From positions 1 through 55,267 of the forward strand of contig CANDFO010000006.1 in assembly GCA_947384055.1 (NCBI GenBank): a stretch of 55,267 bases of DNA, written 5' to 3'. A program made the translations under genes and the position numbers. Shown here piece by piece: positions 8,112 through 15,972 of this stretch (the stretch's first letter is position 1; each line of letters starts with the position of its first letter). Under the pieces are notes generated by a model. That model searched no databases and was not told the origin of the DNA. It saw only the letters and a program-made list of their open reading frames with translations. The DNA comes from an uncultured Flavonifractor sp. (GTDB taxonomy: Bacteria; Bacillota; Clostridia; Oscillospirales; Oscillospiraceae).

Positions 8112-8435
8112 TTAGACAGGCTTGACCTGACGGACACTGTCCAGGCGCACCAGCATCTCCCGCTCTTTCTTTCTGCCCTCGTCCAGCAGCAGCAGGACCC
8201 ACTCTTCGTCAGTGTCCAGTATCTTGCAGTGCAAAACACTGCCGTCCATCTCCTCGTCGTACAGGGTGAGAAAGAGAGTCCTGCCGACCTCCTTTTGCAG
8301 CCGTCCGCCCAAAGCCAGGGCTCCCCTGGGGCGGATGCCGTTTTCCCGCAGAATCCGTTCCAGACGCTTTACACGGGCCCACAGACTGATGGAAATGACA
8401 AAGGAAAATATTCCGAATACGCCAAGGCCCTCCAT
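8112..8435 (-). CDS. One-helix membrane protein with XRE-partner C-terminal domain
   Basis: This 107-residue protein has an N-terminal membrane helix (about residues 4-20), a basic amphipathic segment RVKRLERILRENGIRP, and a C-terminal domain at about 46-105. That domain aligns with the C-terminus of the adjacent XRE protein: GR, then a hydrophobic strand, D, C-x-ILD/F, W, a basic RKK run and a final L-S/D-S-I/V-R segment match in order. The domain looks beta-rich, perhaps SH3- or Sm-like, but this is inference. The start codon overlaps the XRE stop (TAATG), so the two are translationally coupled. I know no named family. It could be a membrane anchor or antagonist of the regulator. Confidence 0.75.
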   Translation of the reverse strand: MEGLGVFGIFSFVISISLWARVKRLERILRENGIRPRGALALGGRLQKEVGRTLFLTLYDEEMDGSVLHCKILDTDEEWVLLLLDEGRKKEREMLVRLDSVRQVKPV

Positions 8436-8893
8436 TATGCCTGCCCTCCCTTCTCCGCTTCCCTCAGAAACGTGATGGAGCGGATAGAAGACAGCGGGAT
8501 CAGCCGGGTTTCCCGCCAGTCCCGTTTTTTCCGGACGAACTCCACATTGGCCCATGCTCCGTCGAACTCCAGAATGGTGCACCAGTCGCAGGGGACCATG
8601 TTGTCCGAATCAAAAAAGGACAGCTGGATATTCCGTCCCGCCGCCTGCCGCAGAAGACGGGTTACGGGGGAGGAGGCCGCGGCCTGCTGAGGCGTCTCGC
8701 CTCCCTGGAGCAGATGGTCGCAGCTGACTCCTAAAAGTTTGGCCATGCGCACCAGCTTTTCTGTCTCCGGATAGGCGGAATCCGATTCCCAGCGGGAGAC
8801 CGACTGCCGGGTGACGTCCAGCAGTTCCGCCAGCTGCTCCTGGGTCAGGTTCTGCTTTTTTCTGGCCTGGGCGATTCTTGTGCCTGTACTCAT
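8435..8893 (-). CDS. XRE-family regulator with C-terminal beta-rich domain
   Basis: The 152-residue protein has an HTH_3 domain at about residues 5-60, including LTQEQLAELLDVTRQSVSRW, and a C-terminal domain at about 79-145 that resembles the domain of the membrane protein encoded next. The HTH is typical of DNA-binding repressors; the ligand or signal of the second domain is unknown. I prefer ATG 8893, placed after AGAGGTGG, to an in-frame GTG at 8902 that lies inside that binding site. The gene heads a coupled three-gene unit ending in ybeY, suggesting it is autoregulated and affects ybeY expression, which is inference. Confidence 0.85.
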   Translation of the reverse strand: MSTGTRIAQARKKQNLTQEQLAELLDVTRQSVSRWESDSAYPETEKLVRMAKLLGVSCDHLLQGGETPQQAAASSPVTRLLRQAAGRNIQLSFFDSDNMVPCDWCTILEFDGAWANVEFVRKKRDWRETRLIPLSSIRSITFLREAEKGGQA

Positions 8894-9054
8894 AGAAACC
8901 ACCTCTCTTTTATGGTGGTTCCAGTGTAGACCGAAATCGCCCCTCTGCCCACCAAGTTCCGCGTTCTTCCTGTAACGTTTGGGTTGCGCCGGGGGAAAAA
9001 TGCGCCCGGCATCTGTTCTGCGCCGAGGTATACGGGGAGACGCTGAACAGGCAG

Positions 9055-10029
9055 TCAGCTCCGGTCCTTTCTCTCCCGCCGTTCCTCGTCCCGCTCGTAG
9101 GCCCGGATGATCCGCTGAACGATTACATGGCGCACCACGTCGGCCTCTCCCAGACGGCAGATGGCGATGTCCTCCACGTCTTTCAGCACCCGCATGGCCT
9201 CCTTTAAACCGGAGACCTTGTCCCCCGGCAAGTCGATTTGGGTGACATCCCCGGTAATGACGATTTTGGAACCGAAACCCAGGCGGGTAAGAAACATTTT
9301 CATCTGTTCCCGGCTGGTGTTCTGGGCCTCATCCAGGATGATAAAGCTGTCGTCCAGGGTACGGCCCCGCATGTAGGCCAGAGGAGCCACTTCAATGCTC
9401 CCCCGCTCCAGGTATTTGTTATAGGTCTCCGCCCCCAGCATGTCGAAAAGGGCGTCGTACAGGGGCCGCAGATAGGGGTCTACCTTGGACTGGAGATCGC
9501 CGGGCAGAAAACCCAGCCGCTCTCCCGCCTCCACCGCCGGACGGGTGAGAATGATGCGGTTGACCTGCTTGTCCCGAAAAGCGGCTACCGCGGCGGCCAC
9601 CGCAAGATAGGTCTTGCCGGTGCCCGCCGGCCCCACGCCCAGCGTGACCGTGTTTTTTTTGATGGCCTCCACATACCGCTTCTGGCCCAGGGTCTTGGCC
9701 TTGATGGGCTTTCCCTTGGCGGTAACGCAGAGCACATCCCGGGCGATGTCGTTGATGTGCTCCTCGTTACCGGCCAGGACCAGGTTGATAATATAGCGTA
9801 CGTTCTGTTCAGTAATGGCCTCCTTCCGGGCGGACAGGGACAGAAGGCCCTGAAGGGCCTTTACCCCGTGGAGGACGTCCTCCGCCTCGCCGGAGACCTT
9901 GAGCTCCCCGTCCCGGTTGACCACCGCTACGTGCAGCTCGTGTTCTATCAGTTTGATATTTTCATCCAGGGAACCGAATACGTCAACGGCGTCTTCGATC
10001 CGCTCCAGACTGATGGTCTGTTCAATCAA
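9055..10029 (-). CDS. phoH: PhoH-family ATPase
   Basis: This 324-residue PhoH/YbeZ-type protein has a P-loop ATPase domain with Walker A GPAGTGKT, the ILTRPAVEAGERLGFLPGDL block, and the Walker B-like FIILDEAQNTSREQMKMFLT. PhoH proteins are linked to RNA metabolism and to YbeY, though their exact reaction is unsettled. The open frame extends upstream into yqfD, but TTG 10029 follows AAAGGAG and yields the IEQTISLE N-terminus, so I use it. It begins 15 nt beyond the yqfD stop, forming yqfC-yqfD-phoH, an order also found in Bacillus and Clostridia. Confidence 0.93.
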   Translation of the reverse strand: MIEQTISLERIEDAVDVFGSLDENIKLIEHELHVAVVNRDGELKVSGEAEDVLHGVKALQGLLSLSARKEAITEQNVRYIINLVLAGNEEHINDIARDVLCVTAKGKPIKAKTLGQKRYVEAIKKNTVTLGVGPAGTGKTYLAVAAAVAAFRDKQVNRIILTRPAVEAGERLGFLPGDLQSKVDPYLRPLYDALFDMLGAETYNKYLERGSIEVAPLAYMRGRTLDDSFIILDEAQNTSREQMKMFLTRLGFGSKIVITGDVTQIDLPGDKVSGLKEAMRVLKDVEDIAICRLGEADVVRHVIVQRIIRAYERDEERRERKDRS

Positions 10030-10043
10030 ATTGCAGCGCTCCT

Positions 10044-11276
10044 TTATCTTTGGTAATCTGTCTGGCTCTCTCCGGCCGAAAGAGGCACAAAACGCCCGAT
10101 CTCTTCCCGGCATTCGGCTGCCAGAGTGACCTCCAGCATTCCGTCTCGCAATAGGGCGGTATACTGCGTGCTCAGCACTTCGCCCTCCTCCAGCTCTGCC
10201 TCCAGCATGGTGCGCAGGCGCTCTTCCAGCAGGTCCTGCGCTGCGGACTGGTCAATTGGCGCCGGGGTGAGGGTGTATTCCCGCGCCACCTCCCGGGTCA
10301 GGGCCAGGGGCATCTCCCGGCCGCCCGGCAGCGTAAGCCTCCAGACAGAACTTATTTTATCATACTTGGGAAAGGAAATTCCACTGTTTCTGGAAAAAAC
10401 CATCCGCCGGCCCAAAATACTCAGGGCCCAGAAGTGTTCCTCCTCCCCGGTGTAGGTTTTGACCTGGGCCTCCAGCGGAATCCGGGCGGTCATGGTGCGC
10501 CAGGTGCGGGCGTAGATGCTGCCTGCCGCAGGGAGCTGCTGCCAGCCCAAGTCCACCCCGTCGCTGTATTCCGGTCCATCCAAATGAATGTTCCCACTGA
10601 TGAGCACATCCCCGGGGGCGACAGTATCCCCCACCTGAAATTGGGCCTCGCCAATCAGAGCTTCCACCCGCAGAAGGACGCCGCCGGTCCGGGCGACAAT
10701 GTTGCCCGGCCGCCCGTCCGCCTCCTGGCGGGGCTTTGGAATGGCCTCCCGCACCAGCACCTCCGCCCGGGTGCCGTGGAGGTTGACGGCCATCCAGGAC
10801 AGCTCCGGCAGCTGGATCAGGGTCTCCTGAACCAGAAGTCCCTGGTCCAGTCCGGGGCCATATACCCCGGGGCGGAGCCCCTGCCGCCGCAGCTCTGAGA
10901 GGATTTTTGCCGTGGGCACTGTCTGATTGCCCTGCACGTCAATGGTCAGCACAAAGCGGGAGAGAACGCACACCGCCGCCAGCGACAGGGCCAGGCCTGC
11001 CAGCAGCGCGTAGCGTCTGCGGAAGCGTTCCAGGAAGTAGGGAATGCCCGCATGCCGGGCGTGGGTGGCGGTGCAGCCCACCCGCTGGGCCAGCTCCACG
11101 GCCCGGCTGCTGCCCCGGCGGGTGACGTTCAGGCGCAGGCAGGTCTGGTCCACCCACTCCACCCCCCAGAACGGCACCCCGTTTTGGGCGCACAGATTCA
11201 GAAAGCGCTCCGGAAAGGGTCCCGCTACTTCCAGGCGTACACTTCCCCGGAGAAAATTTACTGTCCGCTTCAGCAA
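10044..11276 (-). CDS. yqfD: Sporulation protein YqfD
   Basis: The 410-residue protein matches YqfD: an N-terminal domain, a membrane helix around residues 88-110 (ALLAGLALSLAAVCVLSRFV), then a POTRA-like segment starting TIDVQGNQTVPTAKIL and a long extracytoplasmic region. In Bacillus subtilis yqfD is a sporulation gene expressed under SigE. The best start is TTG 11276, after GGGAGGG. The gene lies 13 nt after yqfC and 14 nt before phoH, so it is in the middle of the operon. It supports a spore-forming lineage, though not proof that this strain sporulates. Confidence 0.9.
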   Translation of the reverse strand: MLKRTVNFLRGSVRLEVAGPFPERFLNLCAQNGVPFWGVEWVDQTCLRLNVTRRGSSRAVELAQRVGCTATHARHAGIPYFLERFRRRYALLAGLALSLAAVCVLSRFVLTIDVQGNQTVPTAKILSELRRQGLRPGVYGPGLDQGLLVQETLIQLPELSWMAVNLHGTRAEVLVREAIPKPRQEADGRPGNIVARTGGVLLRVEALIGEAQFQVGDTVAPGDVLISGNIHLDGPEYSDGVDLGWQQLPAAGSIYARTWRTMTARIPLEAQVKTYTGEEEHFWALSILGRRMVFSRNSGISFPKYDKISSVWRLTLPGGREMPLALTREVAREYTLTPAPIDQSAAQDLLEERLRTMLEAELEEGEVLSTQYTALLRDGMLEVTLAAECREEIGRFVPLSAGESQTDYQR

Positions 11277-11289
11277 AGCGCTGCCCTCC

Positions 11290-11571
11290 CTACGTCAGTT
11301 CCACGCCCAGAATGGCGCCGCCAATGAGCAGCTCCCCCGCGTTCATGGATTTCAGCTCCAGGTCTTCTCCCCGGACCTTGACGATCATTCGCCCGCCGGA
11401 TATGTGGATCTCCTGGCTGCCATAGGCCAGAATGCCTCTGTGGTTTTCCATGCGCAGCTGCCTGTTTCCAATGAGCTCTATTCGGGGCAGACCGGCCACC
11501 ACGTCCCCCGGCAGGTCGAACACCTCCGCTGTGCGCTCCAGCAGTCCTTCTTTTTTTCTCTCATGCCCCAT
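11290..11571 (-). CDS. yqfC: YabP/YqfC-family sporulation protein
   Basis: The 93-residue protein is a YabP/YqfC family member with the characteristic LPRIELIGNRQLRMENHRGI and EIHISGGRMIVKVRG segments. In Bacillus yqfC is under mother-cell SigE control. A weak SigE-like pair, GCATAAG and CATACCAA, can be read on the minus strand at 11647-11622, but the 11-nt spacing is shorter than usual, so I do not list it separately. The gene is first in the yqfC-yqfD-phoH operon. Confidence 0.85.
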   Translation of the reverse strand: MGHERKKEGLLERTAEVFDLPGDVVAGLPRIELIGNRQLRMENHRGILAYGSQEIHISGGRMIVKVRGEDLELKSMNAGELLIGGAILGVELT

Positions 11572-11744
11572 GGTATGTCCTCCTCACGCCGGGCTGTTTT
11601 CCGCAGTTCAGGGAATCCCGTTTGGTATGATTGGACTATCCTTATGCAGGACGGCAGGCCCGCTTGCCTGTCCGCCGGAAATTTTGCGGGGAGGCGGCAC
11701 CGCCGGTCCGCCCGCCCCATAAACTGAAGGCAGGGGGTGGCGGA

Positions 11745-11942
11745 ATGGGGGAACAAGCAATTCCTGCCGGAGAAGCACTATTGCTGCTGGCGGCGGCGGT
11801 TTCCATTCAGATGGCGCAGGGCCGGACAACAGACCAGCTGGAGCTGATCGCCGCCTTTTTTGAGGTGCTGGGGGATAACCTGTCCCTGATTGCCGCCCGC
11901 CGCTCAATGGACGGCGGTTCCGGGCAGGTAAGTACCGGATGA
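11745..11942 (+). CDS. Small hydrophobic-helical protein, unknown
   Basis: This 65-residue protein starts at ATG 11745 after GGGGGTGG. It has a predicted hydrophobic N-terminal helix (ALLLLAAAVSIQMAQG) and a second helical stretch (LELIAAFFEVLGDNLSLIAA). The pattern recalls small uncharacterised proteins of this family of bacteria, but I cannot name a domain. It stands alone between the divergent yqfC and the promoter of the ECF operon. Confidence 0.6.
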   Translation: MGEQAIPAGEALLLLAAAVSIQMAQGRTTDQLELIAAFFEVLGDNLSLIAARRSMDGGSGQVSTG

Positions 11943-11963
11943 GGCACCTGGAACCCGGCCCTC

Positions 11964-11992
11964 TTGACAGGCGCGGTATTTTCCTGTAAAAT
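11964..11992 (+). promoter_or_regulatory. Consensus promoter for the ECF/kinase operon
   Basis: TTGACA (11964-11969) and TAAAAT (11987-11992) are separated by exactly 17 nt. The expected start near 12000 leaves a leader of about 175 nt before the ECF gene. Confidence 0.85.
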
Positions 11993-11999
11993 AACGCCA

Positions 12000-12123
12000 G
12001 AAAGCTGGGCGGCAGAAGCCGTCCGGGGAGCGCTGAAGCACTCCGGTTCCGCCTGATTTCCCGAGTTTATCCGATGAATGCCATGAAGGTATGTGCTTTC
12101 CCTGGGGAAAGGGCATGCCTTTT
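12000..12123 (+). promoter_or_regulatory. Riboswitch-like leader with intrinsic terminator
   Basis: The leader contains a perfect GGGCGGC/GCCGTCC hairpin with an AGAA loop (about 12008-12025), a GGAG...CTCC hairpin with a UGAA loop (about 12029-12046), and a conserved-looking single-stranded tract. It ends in a strong stem from 12086 to 12123 (AAGGTATGTGCTTTCC pairing with GGAAAGGGCATGCCTT) followed by TTTTT. The first hairpin strand can alternatively pair with CCGCCTGATTT, which suggests mutually exclusive folds. This is the organisation of a transcription-terminating riboswitch ahead of a vitamin or metabolite transporter. I cannot match it to TPP, THF, FMN, preQ1 or cobalamin consensus by eye. 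Confidence 0.55.
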
Positions 12124-12177
12124 TGCGTCTTGTGGGATTCAGGAGAACAACACCAACGATTGAGGAGGGCTTCGTCT

Positions 12178-12738
12178 ATGTCATCGGTAAAAAAAGTTTG
12201 TATCTGTTCCATCTGTATCGCCCTGTGCTGTGTGCTGCCCGCGGCGTTTCACGCCGTGGCGCTGGGGGCCGCGTTTTCTCCCCTGCATCTGCCCGTACTT
12301 CTCTGCGGCCTGCTGTGCGGCTGGCCCTACGGCGCGTTCTGCGGCATTGCCGGTCCGGTGCTGTCCTGCCTGGTAACGGGAATGCCCTCTGCGGTCCGTC
12401 TGATTTATATGGTCCCCGAGCTGTGCGCCTATGGGTTGTTCAGCGGGTTCCTGTTCCATGTGATCCGCACCGGCCGGCTCTACGGGGACCTGTATCTGGC
12501 GCTGGTACCTGCCATGCTTTTGGGGCGGGTTGCCGGCGGCGCGGCCCGGGCGCTGTTCAGCCTCTACAACGCGGAGGGATATTCCCTGGCACTGTGGGCC
12601 GGGTCCTATCTGGTAGAGACCCTGCCCGGCGCGATTCTGCACCTGGCGGTGCTTCCGGTGCTGGTGCTTCTGCTGATGAAGGCCAGGCTGGTTCCTGCCC
12701 GGTATGGGGAGGCGGCGGGCGCCCCGGAGCCGGTATGA
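12178..12738 (+). CDS. ECF transporter S component
   Basis: The 186-residue membrane protein has about six hydrophobic segments and the motif FSPLHLPVLLCGLLCGWPYG, typical of substrate-binding S components of energy-coupling factor transporters. S components capture vitamins or related small molecules and share an EcfA/EcfT module encoded elsewhere. No EcfA or EcfT gene is nearby. The substrate is not evident from sequence; the structured leader and the kinase-like gene beside it suggest a compound that is phosphorylated after uptake, which is inference. GAGGAGGG precedes ATG 12178. The stop overlaps the next start as ATGA. Confidence 0.85.
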   Translation: MSSVKKVCICSICIALCCVLPAAFHAVALGAAFSPLHLPVLLCGLLCGWPYGAFCGIAGPVLSCLVTGMPSAVRLIYMVPELCAYGLFSGFLFHVIRTGRLYGDLYLALVPAMLLGRVAGGAARALFSLYNAEGYSLALWAGSYLVETLPGAILHLAVLPVLVLLLMKARLVPARYGEAAGAPEPV

Positions 12739-13817
12739 GAGGGGAGACGCCAGCCTGTATCGAGCTTGCGCGTGTTCTTCGGGCGCACGCGCTGCGCTAT
12801 CCCCGCATGGCGCCCTGCGACGGGGTTAAACTGGTCTATCAAAACGAATTCGGCGGCGGCCACCTGGTGGCCGACCCCGCCGGGAGCCTGGAGCGTCTGC
12901 GGGCTGAATGCGCCCGGACAGCGGCAGACCCCGGCGTTCCGCTGTGGGAGGATATCGGCGGAGGCCTGGTGCGGGTGATGCTCCCGGCAGTGGAGGGGCG
13001 CTATCCGCTGGAGGCGCTGAACCGGGACTTTGCCGCCTCCGCCCGGCGGCATACCGGGTCTATGTCCTCTTTTTTAGAAAAGCTGGAGGTCCTGCGGCAG
13101 CTGGCCGCGGAGGGGGTGTTCGGTTTTTCCGCCCAGGCGTTGGAGGAATATCTGGGGCCATATCTGGCCTCCGGCTGTCCCGCCGTGTCCCACAGCGCGG
13201 AGTACCGGGCGGCCTATCGCCCCGCCTACCGGGTGATTCTGCGGGCCTGTTCCCTTCCGCTGCTGCTGGAGGAGCTCCGGGCCCGCACAGGGGATGTGTT
13301 CCCGGTGCTGGCGGCCCTGGACGGCCGCTGCGCATCCGGAAAAACTACGCTGGCGGAGCGGCTCCGGCGGGAGTACGGATTTGCCGTGGCTCATATGGAC
13401 CACTTCTTCCTCCGGCCCCAGCAGCGCACGCCGGAGCGCTATGCCCAGCCCGGCGGAAACGTTGACCACGAGCGGTTTCTGGAAGAAGTGCTCCTGCCGC
13501 TGAGACGGGGCGGGGACGCGGCGTACCGTCCCTTTGACTGCAAAACCGGGCGGCTGGCAAAGCCCCAGACGATACAGGCCGCTCCGGTGGTGCTGGTGGA
13601 GGGCTCTTATGCCTGCCATCCGGATTTATGGGAATACTATCATGTGCATATCTTTCTGACGGTTCCGCCCCATATCCAGCGGGAGCGGCTTCTGACCCGG
13701 GAGGGGGAGACTGGCGCCCGGATGTTTTGGGAGAAGTGGATCCCCCTGGAGGAGCGCTACTTTGCCGCCTGCCGTCTGGAGGAGCGGTGCGGCTATTGCC
13801 TGGAAGGGCCGCTCTAA
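12735..13817 (+). CDS. Two-domain protein with uridine-kinase-like P-loop domain
   Basis: The 360-residue protein starts by ATGA overlap with the ECF S gene. Residues 1 to about 185 form a domain I do not recognise, with RYPRMAPCDGVKLVYQNEFG followed by a histidine-containing GGGHLV segment. From about 190 a P-loop kinase domain begins: Walker A DGRCASGKTTLAERL, a DHFFL segment as in uridine kinases and phosphoribulokinases, and VVLVEGSYACHP. The kinase half therefore probably phosphorylates a small hydroxylated metabolite or nucleoside. Coupling to an ECF transporter suggests metabolic trapping of the imported substrate. It could instead be a regulatory NTPase. Confidence 0.75.
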   Translation: MRGETPACIELARVLRAHALRYPRMAPCDGVKLVYQNEFGGGHLVADPAGSLERLRAECARTAADPGVPLWEDIGGGLVRVMLPAVEGRYPLEALNRDFAASARRHTGSMSSFLEKLEVLRQLAAEGVFGFSAQALEEYLGPYLASGCPAVSHSAEYRAAYRPAYRVILRACSLPLLLEELRARTGDVFPVLAALDGRCASGKTTLAERLRREYGFAVAHMDHFFLRPQQRTPERYAQPGGNVDHERFLEEVLLPLRRGGDAAYRPFDCKTGRLAKPQTIQAAPVVLVEGSYACHPDLWEYYHVHIFLTVPPHIQRERLLTREGETGARMFWEKWIPLEERYFAACRLEERCGYCLEGPL

Positions 13818-13937
13818 GAAGTTGTTTAACCTCTGCCTTCACCAAGGGGAGCGGACTCAGGCGGAGCGGGGAGAGGGCCGGGAAAAAACGCGGTACGGAA
13901 TTCAGAGCAGACTAAAAAAGGCGGCGTATTTGATAAT

Positions 13938-15383
13938 ATGGAGTATACATGGCGGGACCGGGTTTCGGACGGGCTGAAACGGATGATGCTGGCCCTGTTT
14001 CTTCTTCTGCTGTCGGTGGGCCTGTTCCTGGGCGCGGAACAGGACGGCGCTCACCTGGCCGCCTTTGGCGCCGGCGCAATAGGCGGCCTTATCTGCTGGG
14101 CGGCGTTTCCTGCGGCCGGACGGCAGATACGGCGGCTGGGGGCGGTGCGGACCTGGCTTCTGCTGACGGCGGCATGCCTGGGTGTGAAGCTCTTCTGGGT
14201 GCTGAGGGTTCAGGTGCCCGCGGAGGGGGACTATAAGGTCTTTTGGGATGTGGCACAGTGTCTGGCCGGACAGGAGACCATCCGGAATCGCTATGTGGCC
14301 CTGTTTCCCCATATATTCGGGTATGCCTCATTTCTGGGTGTGTTCATCCGGGTGCTGGGGCCCCTGCCTCTTCTGGCCCAGGTGCTGAATGTCCTGCTGA
14401 CTCTGTGGTCGGGAATGGCGCTCTTTCTGCTGGGACTCCGGTGGCGGTCCCTGGAGACGGGAGCGGCGGCCTATCTGCTGTGGGCGCTGTGCCCCTCCCA
14501 GACCATCTATAACAGCCTGGTGCTGTCAGAGCCCCTGTACACCGCCCTGCTGCTGAGCTTCTGCGTGATTCTGTCGGAGGGGGAGACCCGAGAGCTGTGG
14601 AAAAGGCAGCCTCTGCTCTGGGGAGGCGGAACAGGGTGCGTCTGCGGGCTGCTGCTTCGGGCGGTGCAGATTGTCCGGCCCATCGCCGCCGTCCTGCTGA
14701 CCGCTCTGCTGCTGTGGCTGTTCCTGCTGACGCCCCGCCGCCTTTTTGGGAGACAAACCCGGCGGTTTTGGCTGTCCGTTCTGGTGGTGACTGTGGCCGT
14801 CTATGGGGCCGCGGGTCTCCTGTGGACGGAACACATGACCCACCGGCTGGGGGAGAAGCCCGCCGCTGTGCCTGGGTACAGCATATTGGTAGGATTTAAT
14901 CAGGCCTCCGGCGGACGGTGGAATGCCGGGGACAGCGAGCTGCTCTATGCGTGCAGCGGCCGCCCCGGCGCCACAGCGGAGGATGCCCAGCGGGAACTGC
15001 TGGAGGCCGCGGTGGAGCGTATTGCCGCCGACCCGGGGGCCCTGCCCGGACTGATGCGGGAAAAGCTCAAAGTCTTTTTGGGGGCTGACAGCGCCTGTGT
15101 GGAGTACTGCCGCCTGGCGCTGCCCTCCCATAGGGAGAGCCTTTCCCTGGTCTGTAACGGTTTTTATTATGCCGCGCTGCTGCTTGCCGCGGCGGGGGGA
15201 CTGCGGCTGTGGCGGCGGGGAGAGCAGGGACTGATCCTTTTGATGCCGCTGTATGTGCTGGGGCTCACATTGGCACAGATGCTGGTGGAGGTGGCCGGCC
15301 GGTATCACTACTCCCTGGTGCCCTGTCTGCTGCTGCTGGCGGCAGCGGGCATTCCCTGGACCCAGCCGGAAAAAGGAAGATAG
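13938..15383 (+). CDS. GT-C-like polytopic membrane glycosyltransferase
   Basis: The 481-residue protein has about ten or more hydrophobic segments and a large loop near the N-terminus with GDYKVFWDVAQCLAG, resembling the first extracytoplasmic loop of GT-C enzymes (PMT/ArnT, GT39-like) that hold catalytic acidic residues. Such enzymes transfer sugars from lipid carriers outside the membrane. Confidence in the fold class is moderate and the acceptor is unknown. The gene is 120 nt from the kinase gene, with no clear promoter between, and is followed by a strong terminator at 15429-15465. Confidence 0.6.
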   Translation: MEYTWRDRVSDGLKRMMLALFLLLLSVGLFLGAEQDGAHLAAFGAGAIGGLICWAAFPAAGRQIRRLGAVRTWLLLTAACLGVKLFWVLRVQVPAEGDYKVFWDVAQCLAGQETIRNRYVALFPHIFGYASFLGVFIRVLGPLPLLAQVLNVLLTLWSGMALFLLGLRWRSLETGAAAYLLWALCPSQTIYNSLVLSEPLYTALLLSFCVILSEGETRELWKRQPLLWGGGTGCVCGLLLRAVQIVRPIAAVLLTALLLWLFLLTPRRLFGRQTRRFWLSVLVVTVAVYGAAGLLWTEHMTHRLGEKPAAVPGYSILVGFNQASGGRWNAGDSELLYACSGRPGATAEDAQRELLEAAVERIAADPGALPGLMREKLKVFLGADSACVEYCRLALPSHRESLSLVCNGFYYAALLLAAAGGLRLWRRGEQGLILLMPLYVLGLTLAQMLVEVAGRYHYSLVPCLLLLAAAGIPWTQPEKGR

Positions 15384-15428
15384 GCGGAAGCCTCCGCCGC
15401 CTTTGCGCGGAGGGAAAATAGTTCCGCC

Positions 15429-15465
15429 AAGGCCCCGGGTCAGCCGCTGGCTGGCCCGGGGCCTT
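15429..15465 (+). terminator. Strong terminator after the GT-C gene
   Basis: The arms AAGGCCCCGGGTCAGC and GCTGGCCCGGGGCCTT give a 16-bp stem (one G-U pair) with a five-base loop CGCTG, followed by GTT. It ends the transcript that begins at 11964. Confidence 0.85.
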
Positions 15466-15898
15466 GTTATGAGAGGTAATGTATAAAGGGTGGTTTCACC
15501 AGACCACTACTATACGTTGACTGTGGTTCATTTGTGGCAAAATGACACAGGTTGGAGGGGCGGTGGATTTACCGGCAGGAGGGAGCCGAAGCAGGAGCGT
15601 CCGGGGATGACCTGGGCGCTCCTTTCTCTTTGTCGGCCCTCTCGAAGAGCGCATTTACTCACCACCCGCAAGCGGGCGGTGGTACTGCCTGCGGCAGTCG
15701 TGCGCTCTCCGAGGGGATACCCAGCCGGGCGTCCCTTCCCTGCCCAGTATAGACAGGCCAGCAGACGCCATCGGCGGCTTGTGCATCGGGCGGAGCTGCG
15801 CCGATGCGCTGGGGGCTTGGGGACCGTCGGCCACCAACAAGCTGCGCCGGATATATACCAGGGCATTGCTTGCTACTATCAGTGCCGATAATTGAGAG
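15466..15898. other. Non-coding, hairpin-rich stretch, possibly a mobile-element remnant
   Basis: I see no convincing gene here. The stretch holds a terminator-like stem (AGGAGCGTCC 15593-15602 with GGGCGCTCCT 15614-15623, then TTTCTCTTT). It also holds a cloverleaf-like fold at about 15641-15722: an outer GAGCGCA/TGCGCTC stem encloses a CCACCCGC/GCGGGCGGTGG hairpin and a CTGCC/GGCAG hairpin. A minus-strand open frame crosses the region but resembles no protein family. It lies between a terminated GC-rich operon and an AT-rich acquired gene, so a decayed insertion is plausible. Confidence 0.45.
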
Positions 15899-15927
15899 TT
15901 GAACGGCGCTTGCAATTGTGGTATACT
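15899..15927 (+). promoter_or_regulatory. Promoter of the AT-rich gene
   Basis: TTGAAC (15899-15904) and TATACT (15922-15927) are separated by 17 nt. Transcription would start near 15934 and reach the ribosome binding site GAGGAGGGG before the gene at 15973. Confidence 0.75.
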
Positions 15928-15972
15928 TTGCTCATATCAATTTCATAAACTCAGAATTTGAGGAGGGGAGAT

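Noticed and set aside
11622..11647. SigE promoter for yqfC
   Set aside because: GCATAAG and CATACCAA are reminiscent, but the spacing is too short for confidence; noted only in the yqfC entry.
15528..15866. Minus-strand 112-codon frame in the gene-free stretch
   Set aside because: Arginine- and cysteine-rich translation with no known domain and no binding site; better explained as hairpin-rich non-coding DNA.
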